A stretch of 64,000 nucleotides of DNA from Otatea glauca. Its lineage: Eukaryota; Streptophyta; Magnoliopsida; Poales; Poaceae. Within the stretch, counting starts at the first letter, position 1, and every line of letters begins with the position of its first letter. Made by a program: the position numbers and the translations under genes. Location of the stretch: contig CM070711.1 of assembly GCA_036346275.1 (NCBI GenBank), forward strand, positions 52,577,435 through 52,641,434, read 5' to 3'. The notes under the pieces were generated by a model. It saw only the letters and a list, made by a program, of their open reading frames with translations, was not told where the DNA came from and made no database searches. Of this stretch, positions 1 through 11,096 are shown piece after piece.

Positions 1-15
1 AGACAAAGTGGGGAC

Positions 16-1705
16 ATGCCAGATTTACAAGTATCACGGCATATATACAAAGATACCTCAAGTAAGGATTTTAATCCAAATAGGGTGTCTTGTCTGTCTG
101 AAGAAGCCAAGGTTCTGCTCTTAATATTAAGACACTCTATATATCCCAAGTCTGGATATAAAGAAGGAATCACCTCAATTTTAGCTTGGTTGCTACACCT
201 GATTTTGTCAAGACAGCCTATAGATCTAGCTGATTATTTCTTTGGACAGATGGAGGAAGCCATCTATAAAAAGTTCAGCAGCTCTTTGCCTTTTGCCCAG
301 TTAATCACTGGAGTCTTGTTGGCTCAAGGCATTATTTCTCAAGATGACCTAAATAAAGAGTTCAAATGCTTTAGAAGAAATACAAGTATGCATCAGACTC
401 TTGGACAAAATCTAAGGATTTCGGTTTCTTCAAAGAGTGGCGAAAATCAACCATTTGAACCGAAGAAGAAAGTAAAGAAAGGGTTGAGGTGAAAATGAGT
501 TTGATGAAATAGTGCTAGAAGTATTTCCCAAGCACAACAAAGTGATTTTTGGCATCATCCTATGGAAGCTATCATCAAGAGTATGAAAGTCATCATATAT
601 CCGATCGGAGCGAAATGACAGAGAACTTAGTGTTCAAAAGGAAAAGGAAGACACCGAGCCACCATCTTAAGAAGCAACTGAAGTAATTTATGGAAGTGAA
701 TCATGGAACACAGATGATGCTGCTACTCAAAAGCTTTCAAGCTCAGTTGATAGAACCTTAGATGAAGAACATCAAATTTATCAACTTCAAGAAGCATTGC
801 AGCAGACAAGGTTCACTAAGCGCAGAGTTTGGATCAGAGCAAATGAAAATGAAGTGGAGGGTCTAGTATGCCATCTCAAGTACCCCAACCATATGAACTG
901 TCTATCCTTCAACTTCACTCATCCCGAGCATGATCAAAGGAATACATTTCCTGGTTGGGAAAGCTTGTTTGACTATCAGTACCTCAACTCATCCTCTCCC
1001 AAGTATGATGAGCAAGGACAAAACAACACATTTCAAGCTCAAGAAAACATCTTTGAAACTCAGCCTTCCTGGTTTTCCAACTTTGAGCAACAATACTATG
1101 CCGATCAAAGGGGATTTCAAGCTAGATACATGGAAGATCGTAATCTGACTCAAAGGCATGAGGAAGAAATGAAATTCTATAATGAAGCCATGTCAAGATT
1201 TGACCACCTAAGCAAAAATCAAGAAGATCTTAGACAGCATGTCCAACAGATTGATACTACTCAAAATCTGATCAAGGACAGATTGTATGATATGAACCAG
1301 AAGATGGATGACCACTACAAGAGACTAAGAAATCAAGTGGAAGGTGCAAGCACATCTCATACAAGCAATCAGTTATGGATGCGACACCAATTAGATCATC
1401 TGTCTGAGTTTACTGAAGATGCCTTGCTAGACTATGCTCGCCTAGCACATGATGTCACATATGATGTGGGCGACGTCCTTGCTGAGACTCGCAATATGAG
1501 TGATTCTTTGGACCAGATTCAGTCAGATCTTCAACTGTTGGTTATCCAGCCAGGAGACCCAGACTATCCAAGTTGGCATGATCGAGCTATGTCTCAAGGG
1601 CCAGATAATCCAAGCCAAGAAGATACTAATGAACATCCTGCCTCTCCTCCAAAGAAAAGCAAAGCTCAGGGCCAGCTCAAAAGACTCTTTTCAAGGCGAA
1701 AGTAG
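16..1705 (+). pseudogene. Sirevirus env-like ORF, decayed
   Basis: Two open segments (16-492 and about 797-1705) lie on one strand, just upstream of polypurine tracts and an LTR. The second is polar and rich in Asp, Glu, Gln and Asn, with a predicted coiled-coil stretch in its middle (motifs such as MSRFDHLSKNQEDL and DRLYDMNQKMDD) and a basic C-terminus ending FSRRK. An extra ORF between pol and the 3' LTR with coiled coils is known for Sireviruses (Ty1/copia, SIRE/Maximus lineage) and is called env-like; a true envelope function is not shown. The gap 493-796 has stops in frame, so the ORF is broken. The first segment resembles the conserved N-terminal part of the same plant transposon protein. 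The upstream gag-pol lies outside the window. Confidence 0.7.
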
Positions 1706-2030
1706 GGACCCTTTTTGGCTATTGATGCCAAAGGGGGAGAAAAACCTTAGCTAAAAGCCTTCGTTTTTAAGCTAGCCTAGCTTATTTATATTTCTGTTAT
1801 GGAATATTTGTTCTGAGTTTTAATTGTTCTGTGCTATGTTTATGGTGTGATTTGTTCAACTGTTTAGATAATATGCTCAGATTCTCTACTTTGATATGAA
1901 TGCTTTCATTAAGGGGAGCAAATTTACTCTCTATTTCTTTGTCAAGATATTCACTAACTGCTTTTGCAGAATAAATAAGATATTACTAACTAAAAGGTAT
2001 GTTGTCATCAATTACCAAAAAGGGGGAGAT
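1706..2030 (+). other. Sirevirus 3' untranslated region with two polypurine tracts
   Basis: AAAGGGGGAGA at about 1729-1740 sits just after the env-like stop codon, inside the phrase TTGATGCCAAAGGGGGAG. A second tract, AAAAAGGGGGAGAT, lies at 2017-2030 directly before the LTR. Repeated polypurine tracts near the 3' LTR are a known Sirevirus hallmark; the tract touching the LTR is the likely primer for plus-strand synthesis. Confidence 0.75.
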
Positions 2031-3979
2031 TGATAGCATCTAGGCACCCCTCAATTCTATTTTTATATTATCATGATTTTGGTATTGATGACTAAGTTAG
2101 TAATATTCAAAGCTTGAAGATAAGTGAGTTGGAACCTATGATGAAATAATTTGGTACAACAAGATTAAGGCTTTTAGTTTATATTTTATATCTTGGGAGA
2201 TGTTTTAAGTCTAATAGCCTAGGTGTTTTATCTTTGTTTAGTTGTCCAAAAGAGGACTTTGCACAAGGAAATAATTTGTTAGGCAAAAGCAAAACTAGAT
2301 CTCTTGGAGCTAAAAACACTCAATCTTTACCCTTCTAAAACTATATCTTCCGAAGACAATGGACCAATCTTTACCTATCTATATTCTTGATCAGTTGCAA
2401 ACCTTGAATCTATTCTATGTCAAAACTCCTTTGTATATCATTTTTGATTAGAATTTACTCGCTTTGATATCCACATATTCTTAAACAAACTTTTCGGAAA
2501 AATATCTTAGTCAAGAAGTGCACTTTGTGTGACGGACCAAAAATTTGGTCCAAGCATACATGCAATTTTCTCTCCTCGATGTCGGACCAAAGATGTATTA
2601 GGTTTCCTATCCTCACAGACCAAAAATTTGGTCCAGCATCCCTTCGATGTATAAGTTTTTGGCGGACTAAATCTTTGATGTACTTTTAATCGAAACCTAA
2701 AACAAGTATTCTCTATCTTCAAAATAGGTTTTTACCAGAAGCAGACAAAATATTTATGTTTAATTGCTTTAAGTCCGTTGTTAAAGTTTGTCTATGTTGA
2801 AAAGGTTCTTGGCACAAATCTTACGTGAAGTCCATGCATAACGGACCAAAAATTTGGTCCAAGTACATGTGTCTTTTGCCAAAACCAATCTTCGTGAAGT
2901 CCATGTATAACGGACCAAAAATTTGGTCCAAGTACATGTGTCTTCTCGCGTAACCTTTCTTCTCTTAAGTCCATGCATTACGGACCAAAAATTTGGTCCG
3001 AGGTACATGTGTCTATATGCAGCAAATCGTGGCTTTGTCCTTGTATGACGGACCAAAATTTTGGTCCTGCGTACATAGGTCTCTATGTCTAAGCAAAATC
3101 TCTTGAAAGTCATGTGTAACGGACCAAGCCTCTTAGTCAGATACTTATATATATCTCTCAGTTGCATGCTAGACCATCTTCTTGATCAACCCATGTACTG
3201 CGGACCAAACTTTTTGGTCCGTCGTGAACTCGGAAATTTGGTCCGGCATACACATACCCAGTATCGCTAAGCCCTGATACATAGTCCGTTGTACGTGTGT
3301 TTTTCTGTTGTTTCTGACATCTGACACGTCCAACGGCTACTGTAACAGGTGTAACGGCTATATTCACTCAAAATGGCTATATAAGCATTTCCTAAGCCAT
3401 CTACCAACTATACGGATGAACTCCTTACATTTTGGCATTGTCATATAGCTCTCATTCTCAAAAAGGAGTCTGTGCTTCATTCTCACACAAAATCTTCATA
3501 CATTCCTAAGTGTGTAAGCTCCAAGTCGTTGTCTAGTTTTGTGATTTGCATAGTGAATCAAGAGACGAGAACTTGTGCAAGGTTTATTACTCTTGGATCT
3601 TGATGATCCTAGGCGACTTGGAGGAAGTAAAGCAGTGTGACTGTCCAAAGGTGTTTGTGGAAGGCAACTGTGTTTGTGAGAGGTTTGGAACTCACCTCCT
3701 TTGGAGAAGTGAAAGAGTTACCCGAGTGAACACGAGCTATCTGCGACTAGCTTTGGAGAAGTCAACTTGGAAGAAGTGCTTCAACGTGGATTAGAGTGCG
3801 GCTCTGAACCACGGGATAAAATCTTTGTCTCTCCAGTGTCATCTCTTTTATTGCTTTCGCTGTATTTACTCGTTGCTTGGATTCTGCTTTACTCTTGCTA
3901 TAAGTTAGTAAACTAAAATTGCCAATATTTATAAAATTGCCTATTCACCCCCCCCCCTCTAGGCCATATCGATCCTTCA
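2031..3979 (+). repeat. Sirevirus 3' LTR
   Basis: The LTR starts TGATAGCATC right after the polypurine tract and ends at GATCCTTCA, after a C-rich run (CCTATTCACCCCCCCCC) typical of Sirevirus LTR ends. It is about 1.95 kb. TATATAAG at 3378-3385 is a candidate TATA box. The 5' LTR is outside the window, so neither the exact end (3979 or 3981) nor a target duplication can be tested. The next base on the right is MULE transposase sequence, so the Sirevirus inserted into a MULE. Confidence 0.75.
2531..3245 (+). repeat. Array of GGACCAAAAATTTGGTCC palindromes in the Sirevirus LTR
   Basis: The 18-bp palindrome GGACCAAAAATTTGGTCC or a close variant starts near 2534, 2617, 2843, 2912, 2982, 3050, 3121 and 3202. 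The central copies sit in units of 68-71 bp that also share the flanking words CCATGTATAAC and AAGTACATGTGTC. Palindromic repeat clusters upstream of the TATA box are known in Sirevirus LTRs and may bind host factors; that role is inference. Confidence 0.85.
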
Positions 3980-5531
3980 CATGGTGCTGATGGCGGATAT
4001 TAACCTAGCATGCATGTCTATGATGAGGCATACGTTTGGACGGTCTTGGACAATAGATTGCTTGACATTTGCTAGGAACCACAACCAACTCTTTGTGTTC
4101 TCGCTTTCCACGATTGCATAAGCCACCAGGAGTAGTTGGTCATTGGCATCCGTGGCGACCGCTATCAGTGTGGTGCCCTTGTACTTGTCGGATAGGAAAT
4201 TGCCATCTATGGTCAGTATAGGCCGGCAGTACTTGAAGTACTGAACAGCTGGTTCGAATGCTCAGAACACATGGTCCAGGACTAAACAGTTCAGACCCTT
4301 TGTGGGGAGCAGTCTATCAATATTATTGATGTAGGTCCCAGGATTGTCTTCAACAATCTAGTGAAGCATCCGTGAAACAAGGTTGTACACCTCTTCGTAT
4401 GTGCCATACATCATCTCTATAATTTCTTCTTGACTCGCCACACCTTGTTGTAGCTAATAGGATATCCCACCATGTTAACAACGTCAGCCATCAGTAGCTT
4501 CGGTGAAACAGTCACGTCCGCCGTGACCAAGTGAGAAATCAGGCTTGCCACATATGAGGACGTCACATTTCTTTTCTTGTGCAGCGGCTCAACAAGCACG
4601 CATGTGTGATTCGTCGTGATAGTTATCATGAAGCTCGAACTTGTGCCCTTGAATTTTGGGCACGAATCTTGCCAGGACACTCATTATCCATGCACTTCAT
4701 AATGTACGTCTCCTGGTTGGACCTGTACACCCGGTATGTGTGGCTGATGTTTACCATATATGTTGCAATTGTCTGCTGGGCGGCACTCCTTATAGGGAAA
4801 CATTGCCCTACTAATAGAGTGTCATGATTGAAGGCAAAATCCGTGCCAGCTTTGTCTGGCAACACGAGAGAAGCCATCGCCAGATCATCCAAGCGTGAAG
4901 ATACGTACTCCACATCAATGGACACAATGCTACTGATGGGAGCTGCATTGTCATCTTCGCTGCTATCCGTGTCGACGTCCTCATTGTCATCGGATATTGC
5001 TTCATCTGCCAGGCCTTCAAGGTGCTCGTGTTAGTCAATGTGAGCGGCCCACCACCGGCCGACGTCTTCATTCAGTTGAAATTCATTCGCAGTAGTGTCC
5101 TCACGGATGCCCCCAGAGGATGCTTCGACGGTGATGCCACCGCCCCCAGAAGGGCTGGATGTTTCTCCTCTGTCCATGAAGCGCACATACACCATCGGCC
5201 GACGGTGTATCTTCGCTTGAGGGTTTATCTCAATTTGCATATATTTCCCCACATTGCGCTTTCTGCGATCTTGCATAGCACCCACAAATACTCGGTTGAA
5301 CCTCCCACAAGTATCGCATGTACCGCCTCGATTACAAGCTTCTTTTGGGCAATCTCCCGATCAAATATGCTCCTCATACACGTACAAAGGTCGGCCAAAC
5401 TCATCTCCGTCAGACCCTGAGCCTGGATCACCTTCCGTTCACAGTTCGAAAGGACTACCCCATATGGACCCCCTCTCGAACAACGCCGTCACCATAAAAC
5501 ACGAACAAATCTTGAATATCTACCATTTAGT
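3980..5531 (-). pseudogene. MuDR/MULE transposase remnant
   Basis: Reading the minus strand from about 5431 to 3980 gives pieces of a Mutator-like transposase in order: an N-terminal polar region; the MuDR DNA-binding region (about 4925-4626, with KCMDNECPGKIRAQ); a stretch with SYNKVWRVKKK (about 4430); and the start of the catalytic domain with KYKGTTLIAVATDAN and YAIVESEN (about 4190-4080). Frameshifts and stops separate the pieces. The C-terminal half is missing because the Sirevirus LTR abuts at 3979. Not functional. Confidence 0.8.
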
Positions 5532-5559
5532 ACATACCATAACAAAAGACGCAAGAATG

Positions 5560-6203
5560 CACATTAAACACTAACATACAATTCATCACATCTGTAATCA
5601 ATAGTAATATAGCACATGCGTAAACATCATTTTCATGTGCTACTGTTAAAGTAATTACGCACCATTATTTACGTTTTGCATAATCAATTCATGTACTATT
5701 CATCTCACAGACTTCAATTACTATTATTGTTTACGCATTTTATTGTCAATTCATGTACTAGTCATTGTGGTACTACTGTCATTTCATGCACGACTCGTTG
5801 GACTAATATTATCATTTCTTGTACTACTCCATGTACTAATACCGTCATTTCATGTACTACTAGTTATCCTAATATTGTACTAATCTCACAAATATTTTCG
5901 TAATATTATACTAACAATATTGAAGTTATGCATATATCGCACTAATATAATAACAATATTACAATAATAAAAGAACCATATTATTTTTATTCTAATAAAT
6001 TTATAATTATATCATAGTAATATAAGTATAACCGTTATTTTACGTACTAATAGAGCATTACAATTATACTACCAATGCATTATTATACTATCAATTGCTC
6101 CGAATTATGAGCCCTGACTAAACGTGTCCAATATGTGAACAATAAATAAAATCCTCCAACAGTATGATGCATAACATTACAAGAAATAACATAACTTTAC
6201 AAC
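5560..6203. repeat. AT-rich degenerate repeat, left of the solo LTR
   Basis: The segment is AT-rich and repeats variants of CATTTCATGTACTACT at irregular spacing (about 5690-5900). No coding potential is convincing; the apparent ORF at 5676-5903 only follows the repeat. The same texture resumes at 9307, so this is one tract split by the solo LTR. Confidence 0.55.
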
Positions 6204-6208
6204 ACTAA

Positions 6209-9200
6209 TGTAACATCACAAAAATTTGCTCATAATGTTATTTTCTCATTACATATGCATTTTATGTTTTTATGAATTTATTGGATTTTTCTGAAATTTA
6301 TTTGAATTTTACTTTAATTAAGTATATTGAACCTTTGGTGAAAACTAATTATATATAGATTAAGCTAATATAAAGTTTAGTCAAAAATATTTTATTTGAG
6401 TTCAAAATGTCTCAAAGTATTTATGAGAATTTTCTGGGATTTTTCCTGATATTTTAATTGCTTAAAACTGATTAAACTAATTTCTGTAATTATTTTAAAT
6501 CAAAAACCCGTTTAAAATCAAAATGAAGTGTGCGGCCCGTTTTTGCGCAGCCCGTTTGGCCTATTCCGGTTAGGGTTAGTGTCGGCCGTTGGATCTTCAT
6601 CGCGTGGTCTTCATCAAGCCACGTCGCGTGCGTGTGATCAACCGTTGGATCCAGATCGAGCGGAGGAGGTTGAGCCGCGTTAATTAAGGAAAGATCTGAT
6701 CGCGTCCGTTGGATTTGGAAAGTGCGGATCGGATCGTATCGCTTCGGAAGTCATCGTGACCGTTCATCACAGATCGGACGGTTCACGGTCGTCGTCTCCG
6801 ATACGGTTTCTGAACCCGCCGCCGACTTGCCGCCGCCGCGTGATTTAGGGTTTCCATCCTAGCTCGTATGCCGAGGCTATCAAAGCCGCAGCCCACACCC
6901 TGAGGATCGCCATCCCAGTGCGCACCCAGCATCTCTAATCGCTTCGCCAGTTTCGTCGCCATTTAGCCGCAAGAGCTCGCCGTAGTTTTCAAGCGTCGCC
7001 GCTTATTTTCTCGCCGTTCCGCCGCCGTCGAGCCTCCATCCGCCGAGTGGGTTCCGGTTTCGGGTTCGCCGCGTCAAGCCGCATTGGAGCTACCACCTCT
7101 TCGTCGCCAGAAGGACCTAGTTCGCCGTCGGGCTCGTCGTCGTCTTCGTCTCCGGGAACTCAGCGTCGCCGCAACAGCACCGTGACTCGGAGCTTCGCTC
7201 AGCCGTCGGATCTTCACCGAACCGTCTAGATCGTGCCACGTCTCCGTCGTCAGCAGTGTTCTGCTCGGGTAAGCGTTAGCCGTTAGATTTAGGATGAGCG
7301 GTTAAGATTGAGCCACGTAGGAGTAAATCGGTAGCCGTTGGATCCTTGCGCGGATGTGCGACGCGTGTCGGCTCGGAAGCCGAAGCGTTGTGCGCCGGGT
7401 GCACGGTGGACCAGCGTGATTTCGTGGATTGAGTCCATGCGCCGAAGCCACGTGTCCGTCTTTGATTGGTCCATGTGTCGCTTGCGCATTAATCAGTAAT
7501 TTCCAGTAGAAAAATAATCCTGGAAAATCGGATTTTCTAATTTCTGTATTTTCAGTATTTATTCAAACTTCAAAAGGCTATAACTTTTGCATTTTAGCTC
7601 GGATTTGAGTGATTCAAATTTCTAAAAAAAATTAAAATCAAGATATATGTAATGGTGCTTTTTATTTGAATTTTTGGAGCCTATTTGCTCTCTGTTTTGG
7701 GTGTTTATTGCTATTTTATCTCGATTCGCGTAGACGTTGAATTTCTCGGTGCTCCGGAGGAAGATTCGTCGCTTCAAGACCCAAGTTCAGAGCAAGACCA
7801 GCACCTATTCCAAGGCAAGTTGTGCTTTGATCATGTTGCACCCAATTTCACAAAATTTCTATTTTGTCTTTAGAATTTATGCATGATATTTTCTGTGTAT
7901 AAATGATTTCAATTAATCTGGGGACTTAATATGCCTAATTGAATTAAATCATACCTTGCCAATTATACGCCATGATCTAATTGTCACCCTAGGATATGAA
8001 AGTATAGTTGGTTACTATTAATAATCAACATGGGACTAGCTAGACCGTATTAGTTTGCTTAGCCATGCCACGTCATCACATGTATCTGGAACATTGATAT
8101 TTAATCTTGACTAATGGAATATGGAACAATTTTTATAAATTTGTGTGTCAATTGTTGTCACACAGTGATATTGAGTTGTCATGGCGAGGAGGTCACACAA
8201 CTAGATTGAATTGCTGATGGCACGTGGTGCATGGTAATCAACTGGGGTGGTAATCATTTTAGATCGGGGCAGGTGGCAAGGGGCAGTATGCCAAGGTGGG
8301 CCTATTGGGCAGGGGTATGTGGAAGTCTTGCCTCGGTCACTTTAAGGACTTAACCTTGCAAGCCTTTGACCTGAGTCTTTCTTGCAACCACACGTCTGGA
8401 ATGGGACAGCCTAGCCAACTAATTTGTGATGTCTAGATTTCGGTACTGCTGTGGTGTATAGTGAGTCCCGGGTGTACGGGTAGACTCACATGGTGCAAGA
8501 GGGGGGCCCGGAGTGCGGTAACCAGTCCCTTCCGTGTTGAAACCTCAGCGAGCAGTACAAGGTCTAAACAAAGCATTGTAAAGGCTATGTTATGGTCACC
8601 CACCTGTGTGGTGTTTGATTATATCGTGTGGGTAAAGTGCATAATCTCTGCAGAGTGTAAAAACTGTTCGAATAGCTGTGCTCACGGAATTGAAATTGTT
8701 AAATAAAAACTTGTTGGGATGGTGGATTGCCATAAAAACTTGGAATTGACTTAGGATGGAAAACCCTGTTTACTTGAAAATTTGAATCTATTATTTACTA
8801 ATATTTATTTTACTGTCTTTCAATCTATTTACTGTATTCTTTTATAAATGCTGCTTTACTGCAAATTAGCCATGTTAGCCTTCCTTGGAATAAACAAGCA
8901 TGTAGAATATTAGACTTGCAATATTGTGCACGACTTGCTGAGTGCTTTATGTACTCACCCCGCAACAATAAACTTTAGAAGAGGAGGAGTCTGCAACATT
9001 CTTGGAGGAGGAGTACCACGACGCTGATGCTTAAGGGTCCGATCCTCGTCAGTTGCCTGTGGTGAACTGGGGAGCTACTACGTTTACTTCATTTCCGCTG
9101 CTGCTTAATTATTATTTCTTAGTTAAGCCCTATGAGGCAATAATCATGTAAGACAACAGTTATTATTAATCATTGAAGTTATGCTATATTCTGCTGTGTA

Positions 9201-9301
9201 TGACTGTGATAGCATCTATGTTGAGCCTGTGTGCACTAGCGTGATCCTGGACTAGTGCGATATACACAGAGGATCCGGATTTGCATATTCAGGTCCCGAC
9301 A
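6209..9301 (+). mobile_element. Solo LTR (3.1 kb) with perfect 5-bp target duplication
   Basis: The block begins TGTAACATCAC and ends GGTCCCGACA, and is flanked by the direct repeat ACTAA at 6204-6208 and 9302-9306. There is no internal domain and no second LTR, so it is a solo LTR left by LTR-LTR recombination. It has a GC-rich core (about 6530-7480) with several CCGTTGGAT words. Near the 3' end a block TCTGCAGAGTGTAAA (about 8650) is shared with the larger solo LTR at 41556-46872, so both belong to one family, probably Ty3/gypsy (inference). Short ORFs inside (e.g. 7047-7229, 8461-8706) look like noise. Confidence 0.88.
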
Positions 9302-9306
9302 ACTAA

Positions 9307-9720
9307 TAGTACAATATAATCATTTTACGTACTACTAATCCTATCATATTATACTGGTATTACAATAATATTTCAATAATATGGAGCCATTATTTACGCC
9401 ATACCCTATAATTTCATGTAGAGCTAATTATAATAATATCGTCGTTGCATGCACTACTACCATTATACTACTAATTGCACTAATATCACACCAAGTATAC
9501 AATATTTTTTACAAATTGTATGGTCTATTTGTGTACTACTCACTACAATACTATTGTCATTTTATTTACTAATCATTATACAATTACCATCATTATTTGT
9601 ACAGCTCATGTTCCAATACCGTGGTTTCATGTACTACTATTTACACTAACCTTCCAGAAGCTCAACTGAAGATTGCGACAGCCTGAGCAACGTATAAACT
9701 AACCTTCCTGGATATTACCT
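9307..9720. repeat. AT-rich degenerate repeat, right of the solo LTR
   Basis: This continues the tract at 5560-6203, with the same ACGTACTACT-like words (about 9330-9640). No gene is seen. Confidence 0.5.
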
Positions 9721-10430
9721 GCAAAAAAAGGCTCCCGGATCAAATGATGGAAAATATGAACCCCGAATAAATTCCTCCAAAAAATTAACCCTTAATGAAT
9801 TCTTCCCGAAGTACGATTTCAAATTTCCTCTTCCACCTCTCTTTTTCCTCCCTTCTGTCCCACGACTCCTCTATTTTGCCTCTCGGTTTCCTCAGCTCAC
9901 TGAAACATTTCCGAACCCCCTTTCTTTTTTTTTCCTCGTCGAAGCGAATGCTTGATGCAAACCATCGGAGGGAGTTTAATTTATAACGCCCTTCTCGATG
10001 TGCATGCACGGGAGACACAGGTGTCGGTTGGTGCTTTCGGCGCCTCGATGGGACAAAGCGAGATGTTAAATACCAACCCCGCAAAACACCGCAACCTCGG
10101 ATGCCACAGGCGTCAGGCCCCCTAGCGCGTACCGCGTGGTCCATTCGGCCCCAGTAGGCGCCAGGCCCCCCTAGCGCGCGTGTGCTGCGTGTGCTAATCG
10201 GCTGGACTTTCTAGCGCTTGGAGAATGCTAGAATATTTCCAGCGCCTCGGCTGCGTGGCAAAGCCGATTTCAGTGCTTTGGCTGCGCGGAAAAGAGCTGC
10301 ACTGCCGTCCTATCCTTATCGGCCGAATGCAGCGCTTGGCGTCCGTGCAAAAGAAGATTCCCGCGCCACCCAGGCGTGAGAAATAATATCGCGTTACTAC
10401 TCTACTAAATTTTGCATGGAAGGGGCTATA
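9721..10430. other. Unassigned segment, possibly the 5' end of the split MULE
   Basis: A purine/pyrimidine-skewed stretch (9800-9950) is followed by GC-rich sequence with repeated GGCGCCAGGCCCCCTAGCGCG-like and CAGCGC words (10100-10370). No protein was recognised in either strand; the minus-strand ORF 9785-10144 has biased composition. It may be terminal sequence of the MULE whose transposase is at 3980-5531, but no inverted-repeat partner is visible. Confidence 0.25.
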
Positions 10431-10558
10431 TATGAAAATTCGTTGCGACGTGAGCCATATTCGAAAAAAAAATCCAGATGACCAGTATAGTAAAAGGCTC
10501 AGTCAAAGACACAAAGTACACTCGCACCAGCAGCTTTCTTCCATTTCTCTTGCGAAAA

Positions 10559-10687
10559 ATGGTTCTTGGATTTGCAGCCGCTGGCTCAGTGCCGTGGAGC
10601 CTCCTCGTGTCCGGAGTCCTGGGCCCTGTGCTTCTGTGGCAGGCCGGCAAGCTGCTTGACCGTCTGTGGTGGCGGCCGCGGCGTCTC
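10559..10687 (+). pseudogene. CYP72A exon 1 fragment
   Basis: The ATG at 10559 opens a reading frame whose first about 43 residues match the N-terminal membrane anchor of CYP72A gene A at 17942 (both start MVLGFAA and share GPVLLWQA and LWWRPRRL). Homology stops abruptly at about 10687, after the WWRPRR motif that normally ends the anchor-hinge region; the rest of the gene is absent. About 60 bp before the ATG (ACTCGCACCAGCAGCTTTCT) is nearly identical to the leader of gene A, so the copy arose by DNA duplication including the 5' flank. Not functional. Confidence 0.85.
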
Positions 10688-10799
10688 AGTAGTTTTAAAT
10701 CTATTAACGGTTAAATTTTAAAAGGTCTGGTAGCATGAATTCTACTATGCCAAATTGCCAAGCAAAAAAGTAAAAAACAACTAAGGGAAAACTTATTTT

Positions 10800-10925
10800 A
10801 ACTAGAGCCGCAACAACCTGAGTGGTAGGTTGCTAGCTCGTCAAACGTAGCTCGAATCTCATATTCCGTATTTTTTGGTGCAATTAAGTCCTACCGTAGT
10901 AGAACCCAAATGCAGCGAGCTGGGC
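10800..10925 (+). mobile_element. Possible tRNA-derived SINE
   Basis: CCTGAGTGGTAGGTTG (about 10817-10832) resembles a pol III A box, and AGCTCGAATCTC (about 10849-10860) resembles a B box. The spacing is about 31 bp, as in tRNA genes and SINEs. No tRNA fold or clear 3' tail is visible, so a decayed SINE is more likely than a tRNA gene. Confidence 0.3.
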
Positions 10926-11096
10926 CTCCGGATTTACAAATAGATGACACTATCCGGAGAAATATTAAAAATAGTTACTCTGAACTTGACCCCGAATTTG
11001 GATATAGCTATCCATATTTGGTTTTGATCTGGCCGGATAATTAATTAGCTTTCCGAATCCGGTCCAATTACCAAGTAAGACCATCGTCAAGACTAA

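Noticed and set aside
7047..7229. Ser-rich 60-aa ORF in a GC-rich zone with a start codon
   Set aside because: Lies in the middle of a solo LTR, has low complexity and no homology recognised.
10811..10860. A tRNA gene
   Set aside because: A- and B-box-like words are present but no cloverleaf with acceptor and anticodon stems can be drawn.
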